Shown one piece after another: positions 8,044 through 15,877 of a stretch of 17,799 nt of DNA (within the stretch, counting starts at the first letter, position 1; each line of letters begins with the position of its first letter). The DNA lies in NCBI GenBank assembly GCA_900552905.1, contig USBR01000025.1, forward strand, positions 1 through 17,799, written 5' to 3'. The DNA is from an uncultured Succinatimonas sp. (GTDB taxonomy: Bacteria > Pseudomonadota > Gammaproteobacteria > Enterobacterales > Succinivibrionaceae). The translations under genes were made by a program, and so were the position numbers. Under the pieces are notes generated by a model. That model saw only the letters and a list, made by a program, of their open reading frames with translations, was not told where the DNA came from and did not search any database.

Positions 8044-8180
8044 AATGTCCTTCCTTTTTTATATGCGCTTGTTATCTTTTCTACTTAATTTTAGTTAATA
8101 TATTCCGCCATGCCATAGGCGGCTTGGGGGTATGCTTTAAGCGATAGATTATGCTAGATCTCATTCACTGTTACAAGTAA
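8044..8180 (-). promoter_or_regulatory. dksA promoter and leader
   Basis: On the minus strand, TTGTAA (8176-8171) is followed by 17 bases and CATAAT (8153-8148), a good sigma-70 match. This predicts a leader of about 98 bases before the dksA ATG. The leader carries a short GC hairpin (CCGCC/GGCGG, 8105-8109 and 8118-8122) and ends in AAGGAAGG as ribosome site. No start site can be proven from the sequence alone. Confidence 0.5.
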
Positions 8181-8267
8181 ATGTTTTATTTTTTAGAGCT
8201 TATTCAGATTTTTTTTCAATCTTTACCAATCAAGTTCAAATTATTGAAAAATTGTATAAAAGTACTC

Positions 8268-8276
8268 TGTTATAAT
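8268..8276 (+). promoter_or_regulatory. Extended -10 promoter of mrcB
   Basis: TGTTATAAT is a perfect extended -10 element, 31 bases before the mrcB ATG, giving a leader of about 25 bases. There is no good -35 at 17 bases; TTGAAA at 8244-8249 is 21 bases away, which is too far. Extended -10 promoters need little -35 contact. The leader has no strong ribosome site, only AAG before an eight-A run ending in the ATG. Confidence 0.5.
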
Positions 8277-8307
8277 TGAGCAAAAATTGATCAATTAAGT
8301 AAAAAAA

Positions 8308-10725
8308 ATGTTTTCACGTAAAGACTCAGATAATTCCGTTACCTCCTTTTCTCCTAAAGATGATGAGGAGTATCAGCACAGTTCAGAAAATGCGCCTAAA
8401 GAACCGCCACAGCCGCAAAAACCTAAGCGCCCATTGTCAAAGCGCTTATTAAATTGGGCAATCAAGATCTTTGTGACCTTGCTGGTGCTCTTTGGCTTAT
8501 TGTTTATCTACTTTGATTCTGTAGTTTTATCAAAGTTTGAGGTCGATGATCGCTGGGTCTTACCGGCTGTAGTCTATTCACGCCCCTTAGAGCTCTATCC
8601 TGAGCAAAAGCTTTCGTTAGAGCAGATGATCTATGAGCTTAAGCTTTTAAAATATCGTCAGGTCAATAGTCCGCAAAAACCAGGTGAATTTGCCGTCAAT
8701 AAAAAGAGTGGCCGCATTGTCATTATTAGACGCCCCTTTGCTTTCCCTGAAGGTGAAGAGGCTAAGATTTCCCTCTTAGTACAATTTAACGGCGCCCGTG
8801 TGGCCCGTATTCTCAATGCCGATACCCGTCAGGATCTAGGTTATGTGCGTATGGATCCGGTCTTATTAGATCGTATCAATCGTATCGATCCTAAAGAAGA
8901 TCGCATCTTTATTCAGTTAGATGAGGTACCTGAGGCCTTAGTTAAGACATTAATTGAAATTGAGGATCGCTCCTTCTATTCAAATCCGGGTGTCAATTTC
9001 TTTGCTATCTTCCGTGCCTTTGTAAAGAATACGCTTGCAGGTCATGTCGTTGAAGGTGGTTCGACCATTACGCAGCAGTTAGTTAAAAACTATTTCCTCT
9101 CAGGAGAGAGAAGTTATGCGCGTAAATTTAAAGAAATGCTCATGGCCATGGTCATGAATCAGCGTTATACCAAAGATCAGATCTTAGAGGCCTATTTAAA
9201 TGAGATCTATCTAGGTCAAAATGGCAATGCCGGTATCTATGGCTTTGGTCTGGCTTCCTATTTCTATTTTGGTGTACCGGTAGCTGAGCTGTCACAAGAG
9301 CAGATTGCGCTCTTAGTCGGTATCATCAAGGGGCCGTCTTTATACGATCCGTGGCGCAATCCTGAATTAGCCTTAGAGCGCCGCAATACGGTTTTAGGCG
9401 TTTTGCGCAATCGCGGCTTATTATCAGAGGCGCAATTTGAGCAATATTCAGCGCGTCCTTTAGGCGTAATTAAGCGCGGCTCGATGAATTATTCTAAGAC
9501 CCCGGCCTTTATGGGTGTATTAAAGCGTGAGATTTCCGAGCGCTTTGGTCAGGATTTCCTCTCAGGTAACGGTATTCGTATCTTTACAAGCTTAGATCCG
9601 CAGGCACAGCAGGCGGCAGAAAATGCTGTTAAAGAAGAGCTCGATGCGATTGAAAAGCAGACTGGTCGCAAGGGTTTAGAGGCGGCGATGGTTGTAAGCT
9701 CATGGCGCACCGCTGAGGTGGCTGCCGTTGTCGGTAGCCGTACTCCGCAGTATGAGGGCTTCAATCGCGTCGTTGAAGGTCGCCGTCAGGTGGGCTCTTT
9801 AATTAAGCCCTTAGTCTATTTAACTGCTTTCCATAATGGTGTGCATTTAGGCACCATGGTCAAAGATAGCCCGATTACAGTAAAACTCGCTACCGGGCAG
9901 TTATGGCAACCAAAGAACGATGATAAGAAGTTCCGCGGCCCCATTGCGGTCTATAAGGCTATGGCTCGTTCACTTAACGTTCCTACAGTTAAGATCGGTA
10001 TGCGTGTAGGTCTAAATCATGTTGCCGAGACTATGAGGGCAGTAGGCATTAAGCAAAAGATTCAGCTCTATCCGTCCATGCTCTTAGGCACGATTGAGCT
10101 TACTCCTTATGAGGTCAATTCCTTCTACTGCTCGATGGCCACCGATGGTGTCTATCAAAATCTCACTACCTTAAGAACAGTAGTTAAAAACGGTGAGGTG
10201 GTGTATGAGCAGGCAGATGCGCGCGGTAAGCCGACTTTAGATGCACGCGATACCTTCCTCACTTTATATGTGATGACTGAGGCCACCCGCTCAGGTACAG
10301 GACGGCGTATTGGACAGATGTTCCCTGATTATAATATCGCCACTAAGACCGGTACTACTAACGATAACCGCGATACTTGGGCTATAGGTATTGATTCAGA
10401 TGAGGCCGTATCTACTTGGGTTGGTTTTGATGATAATAAGTCAACCGGTCTTTTTGGCTCCTCAGGTGCACTGCGTGTCTATGGCGCTTATTTACAGCGC
10501 CGCGGGGTTAATTCCTTAGAGCTTAAGCGTCCTGAAGGTGTGAAGTTTGTAAACTTCGATAAAAATGGCAATATCCTTGGTGATAATTGCCGTGTCAGCG
10601 GTATGACTTTATTGCCAGTGCGTATCGATAAGATCCGTTATGTCGATGTAAATTGTGGCGCCCCGGCTGTTGAAGAGGTTAAGGTCTACACTCCTGAGAC
10701 GGTACCCCATCCGTATTTGCCCTAG
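8308..10725 (+). CDS. mrcB: Penicillin-binding protein 1b, bifunctional peptidoglycan synthase
   Basis: A class A PBP that polymerises glycan strands from lipid II and crosslinks the stem peptides, anchored in the inner membrane. It has 805 residues (E. coli PBP1b 844). A charged, Pro-rich cytoplasmic tail (1-45) leads into one membrane helix (about 48-68). A UB2H-like region follows (about 85-205; in E. coli this binds the lipoprotein activator LpoB). The GT51 domain has catalytic Glu219 in EIEDRSFY, GGSTITQQLVKN (250-261) and a second conserved block at EAYLNEIYLGQNG (294-306). The transpeptidase domain has Ser497-Leu-Ile-Lys500 (SxxK), Ser555-Leu-Asn557 (SxN) and Lys680-Thr-Gly682 (KTG) in ATKTGTTNDNRDTW. 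All catalytic motifs are intact. The UB2H region and the close match around GSLIKP and KTGTTNDN favour PBP1b over PBP1a. It is transcribed alone, between dksA and a strong terminator. Confidence 0.95.
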   Translation: MFSRKDSDNSVTSFSPKDDEEYQHSSENAPKEPPQPQKPKRPLSKRLLNWAIKIFVTLLVLFGLLFIYFDSVVLSKFEVDDRWVLPAVVYSRPLELYPEQKLSLEQMIYELKLLKYRQVNSPQKPGEFAVNKKSGRIVIIRRPFAFPEGEEAKISLLVQFNGARVARILNADTRQDLGYVRMDPVLLDRINRIDPKEDRIFIQLDEVPEALVKTLIEIEDRSFYSNPGVNFFAIFRAFVKNTLAGHVVEGGSTITQQLVKNYFLSGERSYARKFKEMLMAMVMNQRYTKDQILEAYLNEIYLGQNGNAGIYGFGLASYFYFGVPVAELSQEQIALLVGIIKGPSLYDPWRNPELALERRNTVLGVLRNRGLLSEAQFEQYSARPLGVIKRGSMNYSKTPAFMGVLKREISERFGQDFLSGNGIRIFTSLDPQAQQAAENAVKEELDAIEKQTGRKGLEAAMVVSSWRTAEVAAVVGSRTPQYEGFNRVVEGRRQVGSLIKPLVYLTAFHNGVHLGTMVKDSPITVKLATGQLWQPKNDDKKFRGPIAVYKAMARSLNVPTVKIGMRVGLNHVAETMRAVGIKQKIQLYPSMLLGTIELTPYEVNSFYCSMATDGVYQNLTTLRTVVKNGEVVYEQADARGKPTLDARDTFLTLYVMTEATRSGTGRRIGQMFPDYNIATKTGTTNDNRDTWAIGIDSDEAVSTWVGFDDNKSTGLFGSSGALRVYGAYLQRRGVNSLELKRPEGVKFVNFDKNGNILGDNCRVSGMTLLPVRIDKIRYVDVNCGAPAVEEVKVYTPETVPHPYLP

Positions 10726-10745
10726 ACATAGCTAAATCTCAAAAT

Positions 10746-10788
10746 AAAAAACAGGAATTTCTCAATTAAGGAAGTTCCTGTTTTTTTT
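10746..10788 (+). terminator. Terminator of mrcB
   Basis: The inverted repeat has arms 10746-10761 and 10771-10786, with one T-G wobble and a 9-base loop. It is built on AACAGGAA/TTCCTGTT and continues into a run of eight T (10781-10788). It lies 20 bases after the mrcB stop. The A run on the left side could let it also end leftward transcription of the convergent gene that stops at 10828. Confidence 0.85.
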
Positions 10789-10827
10789 GAGTGTTCTTTT
10801 AAAGCTTCAAGAAAATTTACTTAAAGC

Positions 10828-12342
10828 CTAATCACTCTTAATTTCATCGCTATTTTTACTCTTAGCAAAGCTTTTAAGCTGGCTGAGATCGGCGATGGTT
10901 TCAACTTTTAGATCCGAAGTGGGAATGGTCATGCCGGGGATACTGTTGACAAGGCCAAAGCTTTGATTTTGACTGGCGCTATAACTTACCTTAATGCCAG
11001 AGCTTAAATTTAAGCTTTTATCTTCCTTATCCTCACAAGGATCATCAGTGGGGATATAGGACTGATTATTGTCCTTAGGATCATAAGGTCGCTCCATAGA
11101 GGCTGCGACAACTTTAGATCTAGAGGCTAAGGCACTCAGCGCGCGTAGGACTTGATCTTGTCGCGGATCACCTGTCGCTTTAATCTCCCGCGGAATAGGC
11201 GTAGCTGTGTTTTCAGTAGCTTGTGGGCGCACAGGTGCTTTAGGGGGCGTGGGCATAATGGCAGGATCCGGAAGCTTGCCTGAAGCGGCCATTTGCTGTC
11301 GCTCTTTTCTAAATTGCTCTTGAAGTCTTGCAGCTCTTGCGGCTAATTCCTTTAAAGACAGTTTAGAGGCATCAGTCGTGAGTTCTTGAGGACTGTCGTT
11401 GAGAGTTTGCGCTAGATGATGTACGGGAGCGGCTACAGCCTCAACTTCTGTTGGCGTATTTTCAGTACTGCCCATAAGTTTGCCGGCTTTGGCAATTGAG
11501 GCGGCTTTTGCGATGATAGCGTGAATGCGCTGAGCCGTCTTTTCTGACAGCTCATCTTCATATTGGCGATTTTGGGCATTCTGCGGCTGTCTGAGACTAT
11601 CTAAATAATTAGAACCTTGAGGAAATTCTTCTAAAGCACGGCGCAGATAATGGGTCATTACCTGAGCTGTAGTGCGCTCAAAACTTGGGGAAATTTTTTG
11701 CAATTGGGCCTGTCGCTTGCTTGGCCCTTTATTTTCTTTAAAGTCAGCTTGATTGCTTTCAATAAAGGTTAAAGTGGCCTGCAATAATCTTTCAAGGGCG
11801 ATCTTCGCTTTGATGCCTAAATTGCCATGAGGGATGGTAAAGAGTTGCGCGGATAAATCACGTTCTAAGCCTGCGCCTAGAAGTTTGACATTAGTGAGAT
11901 TTAATAAAAGCTCACAAAAAAAACGTAAGAGCGCTTGTCCGCTAGCGCTATGGTAAGTGAGAGCTAAAGGGAGAGCTTTCAGTCTTTTTAAGAGCTCTTC
12001 TTTGGCATCTTTAGCACAGATTAAATGCTTAGCTGAGGACAGATCCTGCGCGACTTTATCTTGTAAATTAGCATCACGCTCAATGAGGGTTAAAGCTAGG
12101 CGCAAGAGGGCTTCAGCGTTACTGACGGGGGATTCTTCTTTTTCTAAAGAAGCTACAGCTTTAAGCTTTAGGCACAAAAGATCTAAGCTTATCTGCAGGC
12201 TTTTATTTAAAAGCGCTCTATTAGCTACAAGATAGCCTATAAATTTTTCCGTCTGCATTTTATTGACGCTATGTTCAAGCTTAGAGTTATTTACTGATAC
12301 TTCTTTATTTAAGGTCTTGATATCAGTACTGATATTATCCAT
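10828..12342 (-). CDS. Unrecognised 504-residue cytoplasmic-type protein
   Basis: I do not recognise this protein. The long intact frame, terminators and spacing show a real gene. Residues 30-200 are rich in Leu, Ala and Lys and look all-helical (for example NAEALLRLALTLIERD). Residues 220-290 are also helical. A probable coiled coil, KLSLKELAARAARLQEQFRK, spans 327-346. Then comes a Pro-rich linker (PTPPKAPVRPQA, 364-375), another short helix (RQDQVLRALSALASRSK, 394-410) and a polar, Ser/Asp-rich tail that looks disordered. There is no signal peptide, no membrane segment and no enzyme motif. The ATG lacks a clear ribosome site; the next Met (29) has none either, so the start is uncertain. 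It is single, convergent with mrcB and divergent from mlaA. A scaffold, adaptor or secreted effector would fit the build, but nothing points to one. Confidence 0.75.
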   Translation of the reverse strand: MDNISTDIKTLNKEVSVNNSKLEHSVNKMQTEKFIGYLVANRALLNKSLQISLDLLCLKLKAVASLEKEESPVSNAEALLRLALTLIERDANLQDKVAQDLSSAKHLICAKDAKEELLKRLKALPLALTYHSASGQALLRFFCELLLNLTNVKLLGAGLERDLSAQLFTIPHGNLGIKAKIALERLLQATLTFIESNQADFKENKGPSKRQAQLQKISPSFERTTAQVMTHYLRRALEEFPQGSNYLDSLRQPQNAQNRQYEDELSEKTAQRIHAIIAKAASIAKAGKLMGSTENTPTEVEAVAAPVHHLAQTLNDSPQELTTDASKLSLKELAARAARLQEQFRKERQQMAASGKLPDPAIMPTPPKAPVRPQATENTATPIPREIKATGDPRQDQVLRALSALASRSKVVAASMERPYDPKDNNQSYIPTDDPCEDKEDKSLNLSSGIKVSYSASQNQSFGLVNSIPGMTIPTSDLKVETIADLSQLKSFAKSKNSDEIKSD

Positions 12343-12378
12343 AGTAACTTTTTTACTTAAATTTCTAAATGATTATGT

Positions 12379-12387
12379 ATCATAGCA
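12379..12387 (-). promoter_or_regulatory. Extended -10 candidate for the 504-residue gene
   Basis: On the minus strand TGCTATGAT (12387-12379) matches an extended -10 with five of six bases of TATAAT. It lies 36 bases before the ATG and has no -35 at standard spacing. It is of the same type as the modF and mrcB promoters in this window. Confidence 0.35.
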
Positions 12388-12501
12388 AAAAACCGGCATT
12401 TCTGCCCTGAGGTAATGTCTAAAAGCGCGAAATCAGCCTTAAAAATCAAAGCTAAATTAGTCTTTTAGCGCTTAGCCCTTAAGTCACGCTTGAAGATTGT
12501 G

Positions 12502-12507
12502 TATAAT
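12502..12507 (+). promoter_or_regulatory. -10 element of the mlaA operon
   Basis: A perfect TATAAT is preceded by TGTG, one base off the extended -10 position. Seventeen bases upstream lies only a weak TTAAGT (12479-12484). Transcription would start near 12514, leaving a leader of about 18 bases that contains the ribosome site TGAGG (12521-12525). This also rules out starts upstream of 12532. Confidence 0.5.
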
Positions 12508-12531
12508 TATAAGACACATGTGAGGTTTTTT

Positions 12532-13353
12532 ATGAAAGCTATTAAAGTACTTGTTGCCGCAATTTTAATGGCAGGCCTGTCAACTCAGGCTATGGCCGCC
12601 CATTCCACCTATAATCCTATGGCTCCGCGTCAAATTTCCGTAGCCGCCTCCGAAAAGAGTTATTCCTATGGTTTAACTGTGCTTCCGGGAAATTCCATCG
12701 ATTCTGTCGATCCTTTTTTCCGTTATGTCGGTTGGTATCCTAACTATGAGGTTTTAGATCGCTATATTCTGCGTCCTGTCGCTCATGGTTATGCCGCTTT
12801 ACCGCAAGTAGTACAAACTGGTGTGGGTAATTTCTTCCAAAACATCAGTGATATTAACAATAGCGTCAACCATATTTTTGTCGGTGATCTAGCCTCATCT
12901 GGTGTGTCTTTCTCGCGTTTAGCTATCAATAGCACTATCGGTATTGCCGGCTTTATCGATGTGGCCTCCTCGATGGATCTTGATTATCGAGAGATGAAGA
13001 TGGACACCGTCTTTGGTAAGGCTGGTATGGATGCTGGTATGTATATGATGGTGCCGATTTTAGGCCCGTATACTGAGCGTAGCGCTCATGCCGATGCTAT
13101 CGACAGCTGGCCTTATATGGTCGTGGGCAATCCTTGGATCAGTGCCGCTTTATGGACAGTTGAGACTGTACACAATCGCGCGATGTTGATCCCGCAAGAG
13201 GGTGCAGTTGACAATGCTATCGATCCTTATGCCGCTACTCGTCAGATTTTCCTCATGTATAGCGAAGGCAAGGTCAATCCTAATGCCGCTATGCAAAATG
13301 AGCCAAGCGATGAGAATGTTGAGTCCTATTTAGACGAAATCGATGAGCTTTAA
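12532..13353 (+). CDS. mlaA: MlaA/VacJ family outer-membrane phospholipid transport protein
   Basis: MlaA sits in the outer membrane and removes misplaced phospholipids from its outer leaflet, passing them to MlaC and the inner-membrane MlaFEDB pump. From this start it has 273 residues. A signal peptide (1-22) has an Ala-Met-Ala (20-22) type I cleavage site. The family core follows: VDPFFRYVGWYPNYEVLDRY (59-78), ILRPVAHGYAALP (79-91), a hydrophobic stretch with RLAINSTIGIAGFIDVA (129-145), FGKAGMDAGMYMMVPILGPY (161-180) and AIDPYAATRQIFL (229-241), ending in an acidic tail as in E. coli. Unlike E. coli MlaA there is no lipobox, and the whole protein has no cysteine. TGAGG 6 bases before the ATG fixes the start; the longer TTG frame from 12490 lies upstream of the promoter. 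tyrA follows after 4 bases. No other mla gene is in view. Confidence 0.9.
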   Translation: MKAIKVLVAAILMAGLSTQAMAAHSTYNPMAPRQISVAASEKSYSYGLTVLPGNSIDSVDPFFRYVGWYPNYEVLDRYILRPVAHGYAALPQVVQTGVGNFFQNISDINNSVNHIFVGDLASSGVSFSRLAINSTIGIAGFIDVASSMDLDYREMKMDTVFGKAGMDAGMYMMVPILGPYTERSAHADAIDSWPYMVVGNPWISAALWTVETVHNRAMLIPQEGAVDNAIDPYAATRQIFLMYSEGKVNPNAAMQNEPSDENVESYLDEIDEL

Positions 13354-13357
13354 GATT

Positions 13358-14491
13358 ATGAGTCAACACAAGTTAGAGGCATTACGCTCTCAGATCGATA
13401 AGCTCGATGAAGAGATAGTTTTAAAGCTTAAAGAGCGCCGTGAGCTCGTATCTAAGGCTAGTGATGTAAAAAATACCTTAGGGGCGGCGGCCTATTCGGC
13501 AAATCGCGAAGAGGCCATCATCGCGCATGTGGAAGATTATGCTCAGGAATTAGCTTTGCCTGAGGGTTTAGCCTCCGATCTCTGGCGCCGAATTTTGCGT
13601 GAATCCTATAAAGGTAATGGCATCGGTACTTTTGCTAAAACCCTAGAGGGGGATGGCGAGATCGTCATTGTCGGTGGTAACGGTGGCATGGGCCGTATTT
13701 TCCGCCAGTATTTTGAAAACTCCGGTTATGTCGTGCATACCTTTGGTCATCGCGGCTGGGATAAGGCTCCTGAGTATTTAAAAAAGGCTAAGGTTGTCAT
13801 TGTTACTGTCCCTATCGATATTACTATCGATGTCATCAAGCAATTGTCACCGCTGTTGCGTGAGGATATGATCCTCTGCGATTTCACCTCGGTCAAAGAT
13901 CCTATAGTCAAGGCCATGATGGCCCATCATCAGGGCCCGGTTTTAGGTCTGCACCCGATGTTTGGCCCGGATATTAAGAGCTTAGTTAAACAGGTGATAG
14001 TCACCGTGCCTGAGCGCGGTGAAGAGCAAAGCCGCTTCTTAGTGGAGCAGTTTAAGCTCTGGGGAGCGCGCATTGTGAAGTGCAAGTCTTCAGAGCATGA
14101 TAAGGCTATGAGCATTATTCAGGCTTTGCGTCACTTTACCACCTATGCCTACGGTACCTTCTTAGCTAATTTAGAGCCGAATTTACAGCAGATTTTACAG
14201 CTAAGTTCACCTATCTATCGCTTAGAGCTGATGATGGTGGGCCGTCTGTTTGCGCAAGATCCGCGTCTCTATGCCGATATCATTATGTCCTCACAGCAAA
14301 ATTATGAGCTCATTTCCGCTTATGTTGAAAGTTTGAAACCTGAATTAGAGCTAGTGGCAGCTAAAGACGCTGAGGAATTTACCCATCGCTTCTTAAAGGC
14401 TCGGGAGTTCTTTGGTGATTATGCTGGTCTTTTTTTAAAAGACAGTGGCGCGCTTTTAGCTAAGCTTCAGGATGAAAAACTCAACTTTTAA
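13358..14491 (+). CDS. tyrA: Bifunctional chorismate mutase / prephenate dehydrogenase
   Basis: TyrA converts chorismate to prephenate and then, with NAD, to 4-hydroxyphenylpyruvate, the tyrosine branch of aromatic synthesis. It has 377 residues (E. coli 373) and close similarity along its length. The AroQ-type mutase domain (about 1-90) includes LEALRSQIDKLDEEIV and LWRRILRESYKG. The dehydrogenase domain has the NAD-binding GGNGGMG (106-112), VTVPIDITIDVI (149-160) and LGLHPMFGPD (196-205) with the expected catalytic His199. It also has IQALRHFTTYAYG (254-266) and SSPIYRLELMMVGRLFAQDP (283-302). An ATG at 13343 is also in frame and would overlap mlaA by 11 bases. ATG 13358 aligns with the family start and is preferred, though its ribosome site (AAG) is weak and coupling to mlaA is likely. 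No aroF lies beside it, unlike E. coli. Confidence 0.95.
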   Translation: MSQHKLEALRSQIDKLDEEIVLKLKERRELVSKASDVKNTLGAAAYSANREEAIIAHVEDYAQELALPEGLASDLWRRILRESYKGNGIGTFAKTLEGDGEIVIVGGNGGMGRIFRQYFENSGYVVHTFGHRGWDKAPEYLKKAKVVIVTVPIDITIDVIKQLSPLLREDMILCDFTSVKDPIVKAMMAHHQGPVLGLHPMFGPDIKSLVKQVIVTVPERGEEQSRFLVEQFKLWGARIVKCKSSEHDKAMSIIQALRHFTTYAYGTFLANLEPNLQQILQLSSPIYRLELMMVGRLFAQDPRLYADIIMSSQQNYELISAYVESLKPELELVAAKDAEEFTHRFLKAREFFGDYAGLFLKDSGALLAKLQDEKLNF

Positions 14492-14506
14492 AAAAGGTAT
14501 GTATTT

Positions 14507-15877
14507 ATGCGTAAATTAAAAATCGGGGCTGTCATAGCCCTGATTATTTTTGCTCTGGCTTTAATTGTGTCAGTGGTAGGTTTATATGTGGTAGGCCATC
14601 TTTTTGATAGCCATTTTAATAACGCCCTTAAGCGTATTGAGCAAAAAGTTCCGCATCTGATGCTCTCAGGCACTATCGATAATTCTAGCCTCACTAAGAG
14701 ATCAGGAAAAATTTATTTTAAGTATCAGCTTCCTGAAAAATTGCCGTTTAAAACGCATCTTTTAGAGGGAGCTTGTGATTATGAATTAAATTTAGGTCTA
14801 TGGCGTGCTAGCTTTGATGTCCAAAAAAATCCTGATGTCGGCAATCTTGATAGTGTCTTGCAAGAATTCAATTTAGAGCCTATCAATTATCACGGTAGAG
14901 CTGAGGCTTCCTTATGGACTTTAAATGCTGAAGCTGCTTTTAAATTAGATTCTTTTAAATTCCCGCTTAGTGATGGCATGTGTCATATAGGTGAAAATTC
15001 TGTCTATATGCAGCTTTTATCAAAAAACAGTGTCCGTACTGAATTTGCCTCAGGCGGTATCGCGTGTAGATCTAATATCGATTATAATCAGGCCCCGGCT
15101 TATGATTTACTCCTGCAGGGCTTATCGGTTAAAGCACGTCCTGTTTATGCAAACGGTAAGCTTAATCTAGATGGGGTCAATTTAGGTTTAAAAAATCTTC
15201 AAGCTGAAGCTTCAACTCTATATTTAATCGGTTTCCCGCCTACAGAGAAAGTCAACGACCCTTCTGTACGTGAAGGCTTTGCGCTCAATCAGGGAGCTTT
15301 AAATATCACAGTTGATGATGCTGATGCTAACTCTCGTCGATCTTTGCGTGTTGATGGTACAGGTAATTTAGCTTTTGCCTTTCCGGTAGTGCACGATAAT
15401 GTTAGAGAGACTATGTATGAGATGAAAAATCTCAACTTTGATATTGAGCTTGGCCGCGCTGATTTTATTTCACTTATAAAGCGCTTGTTAAAGGGTAAGA
15501 CCCCGATGGCTGAGGTTTATGCCTATCTTGATCCTAAGCTCAACTTTAAGCTCAATAACTTTGGTTATGAGCATCAAGGTGAGAGCTTGAAAGGTGAGGG
15601 TGTAGTTACAGCTGAGATTGAAGATCAGAAGCTTAATACCTCAAAGCTTCAGGCCCGCTTTGAAGGCCAAGCTGGTAAAAAAATGGTCGAAGCTTTCTCT
15701 TCAGGCGATTATGCTAATGCCTTACAGCAGCAGGTAGAGCGCGGGGCTGTCGATTTTGACGGTGCTAATTATCACACCGTCATCGCCTTTAAAGATGGTC
15801 AGCTTACCCTAAATGGAATTGCGCCTACGAGCAGCCACGAGGTAGAAGCGGACGCGGTTGGGGAAGAAGCACAGTAA
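14507..15877 (+). CDS. DUF945 / YdgA-like membrane-anchored protein
   Basis: A protein of 456 residues with one N-terminal membrane helix (about 6-30, IGAVIALIIFALALIVSVVG) and a long region predicted to lie in the periplasm. The size, the single anchor, the repeated beta-rich segments (such as KLNLDGVNLGLKNLQAEAST and LDPKLNFKLNNFGYE) and the ending YHTVIAFKDGQLTLNG match the DUF945 family, which includes E. coli YdgA. Its function is not established. It contains three cysteines in the domain (CDYEL, MCHIG, IACRSN). The ATG follows AAAAAAGG at 9 bases, and the gene begins 15 bases after tyrA, so it is the third gene of the mlaA operon. Its last 69 bases lie antisense to the end of the next gene. 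The family call rests on layout and the C-terminal motif. Confidence 0.65.
   Translation: MRKLKIGAVIALIIFALALIVSVVGLYVVGHLFDSHFNNALKRIEQKVPHLMLSGTIDNSSLTKRSGKIYFKYQLPEKLPFKTHLLEGACDYELNLGLWRASFDVQKNPDVGNLDSVLQEFNLEPINYHGRAEASLWTLNAEAAFKLDSFKFPLSDGMCHIGENSVYMQLLSKNSVRTEFASGGIACRSNIDYNQAPAYDLLLQGLSVKARPVYANGKLNLDGVNLGLKNLQAEASTLYLIGFPPTEKVNDPSVREGFALNQGALNITVDDADANSRRSLRVDGTGNLAFAFPVVHDNVRETMYEMKNLNFDIELGRADFISLIKRLLKGKTPMAEVYAYLDPKLNFKLNNFGYEHQGESLKGEGVVTAEIEDQKLNTSKLQARFEGQAGKKMVEAFSSGDYANALQQQVERGAVDFDGANYHTVIAFKDGQLTLNGIAPTSSHEVEADAVGEEAQ

Noticed and set aside
12490-12531. Upstream TTG extension of mlaA
   Set aside because: It starts before the TATAAT at 12502-12507, spoils the signal peptide, and lacks a ribosome site; ATG 12532 has TGAGG at 6 bases.
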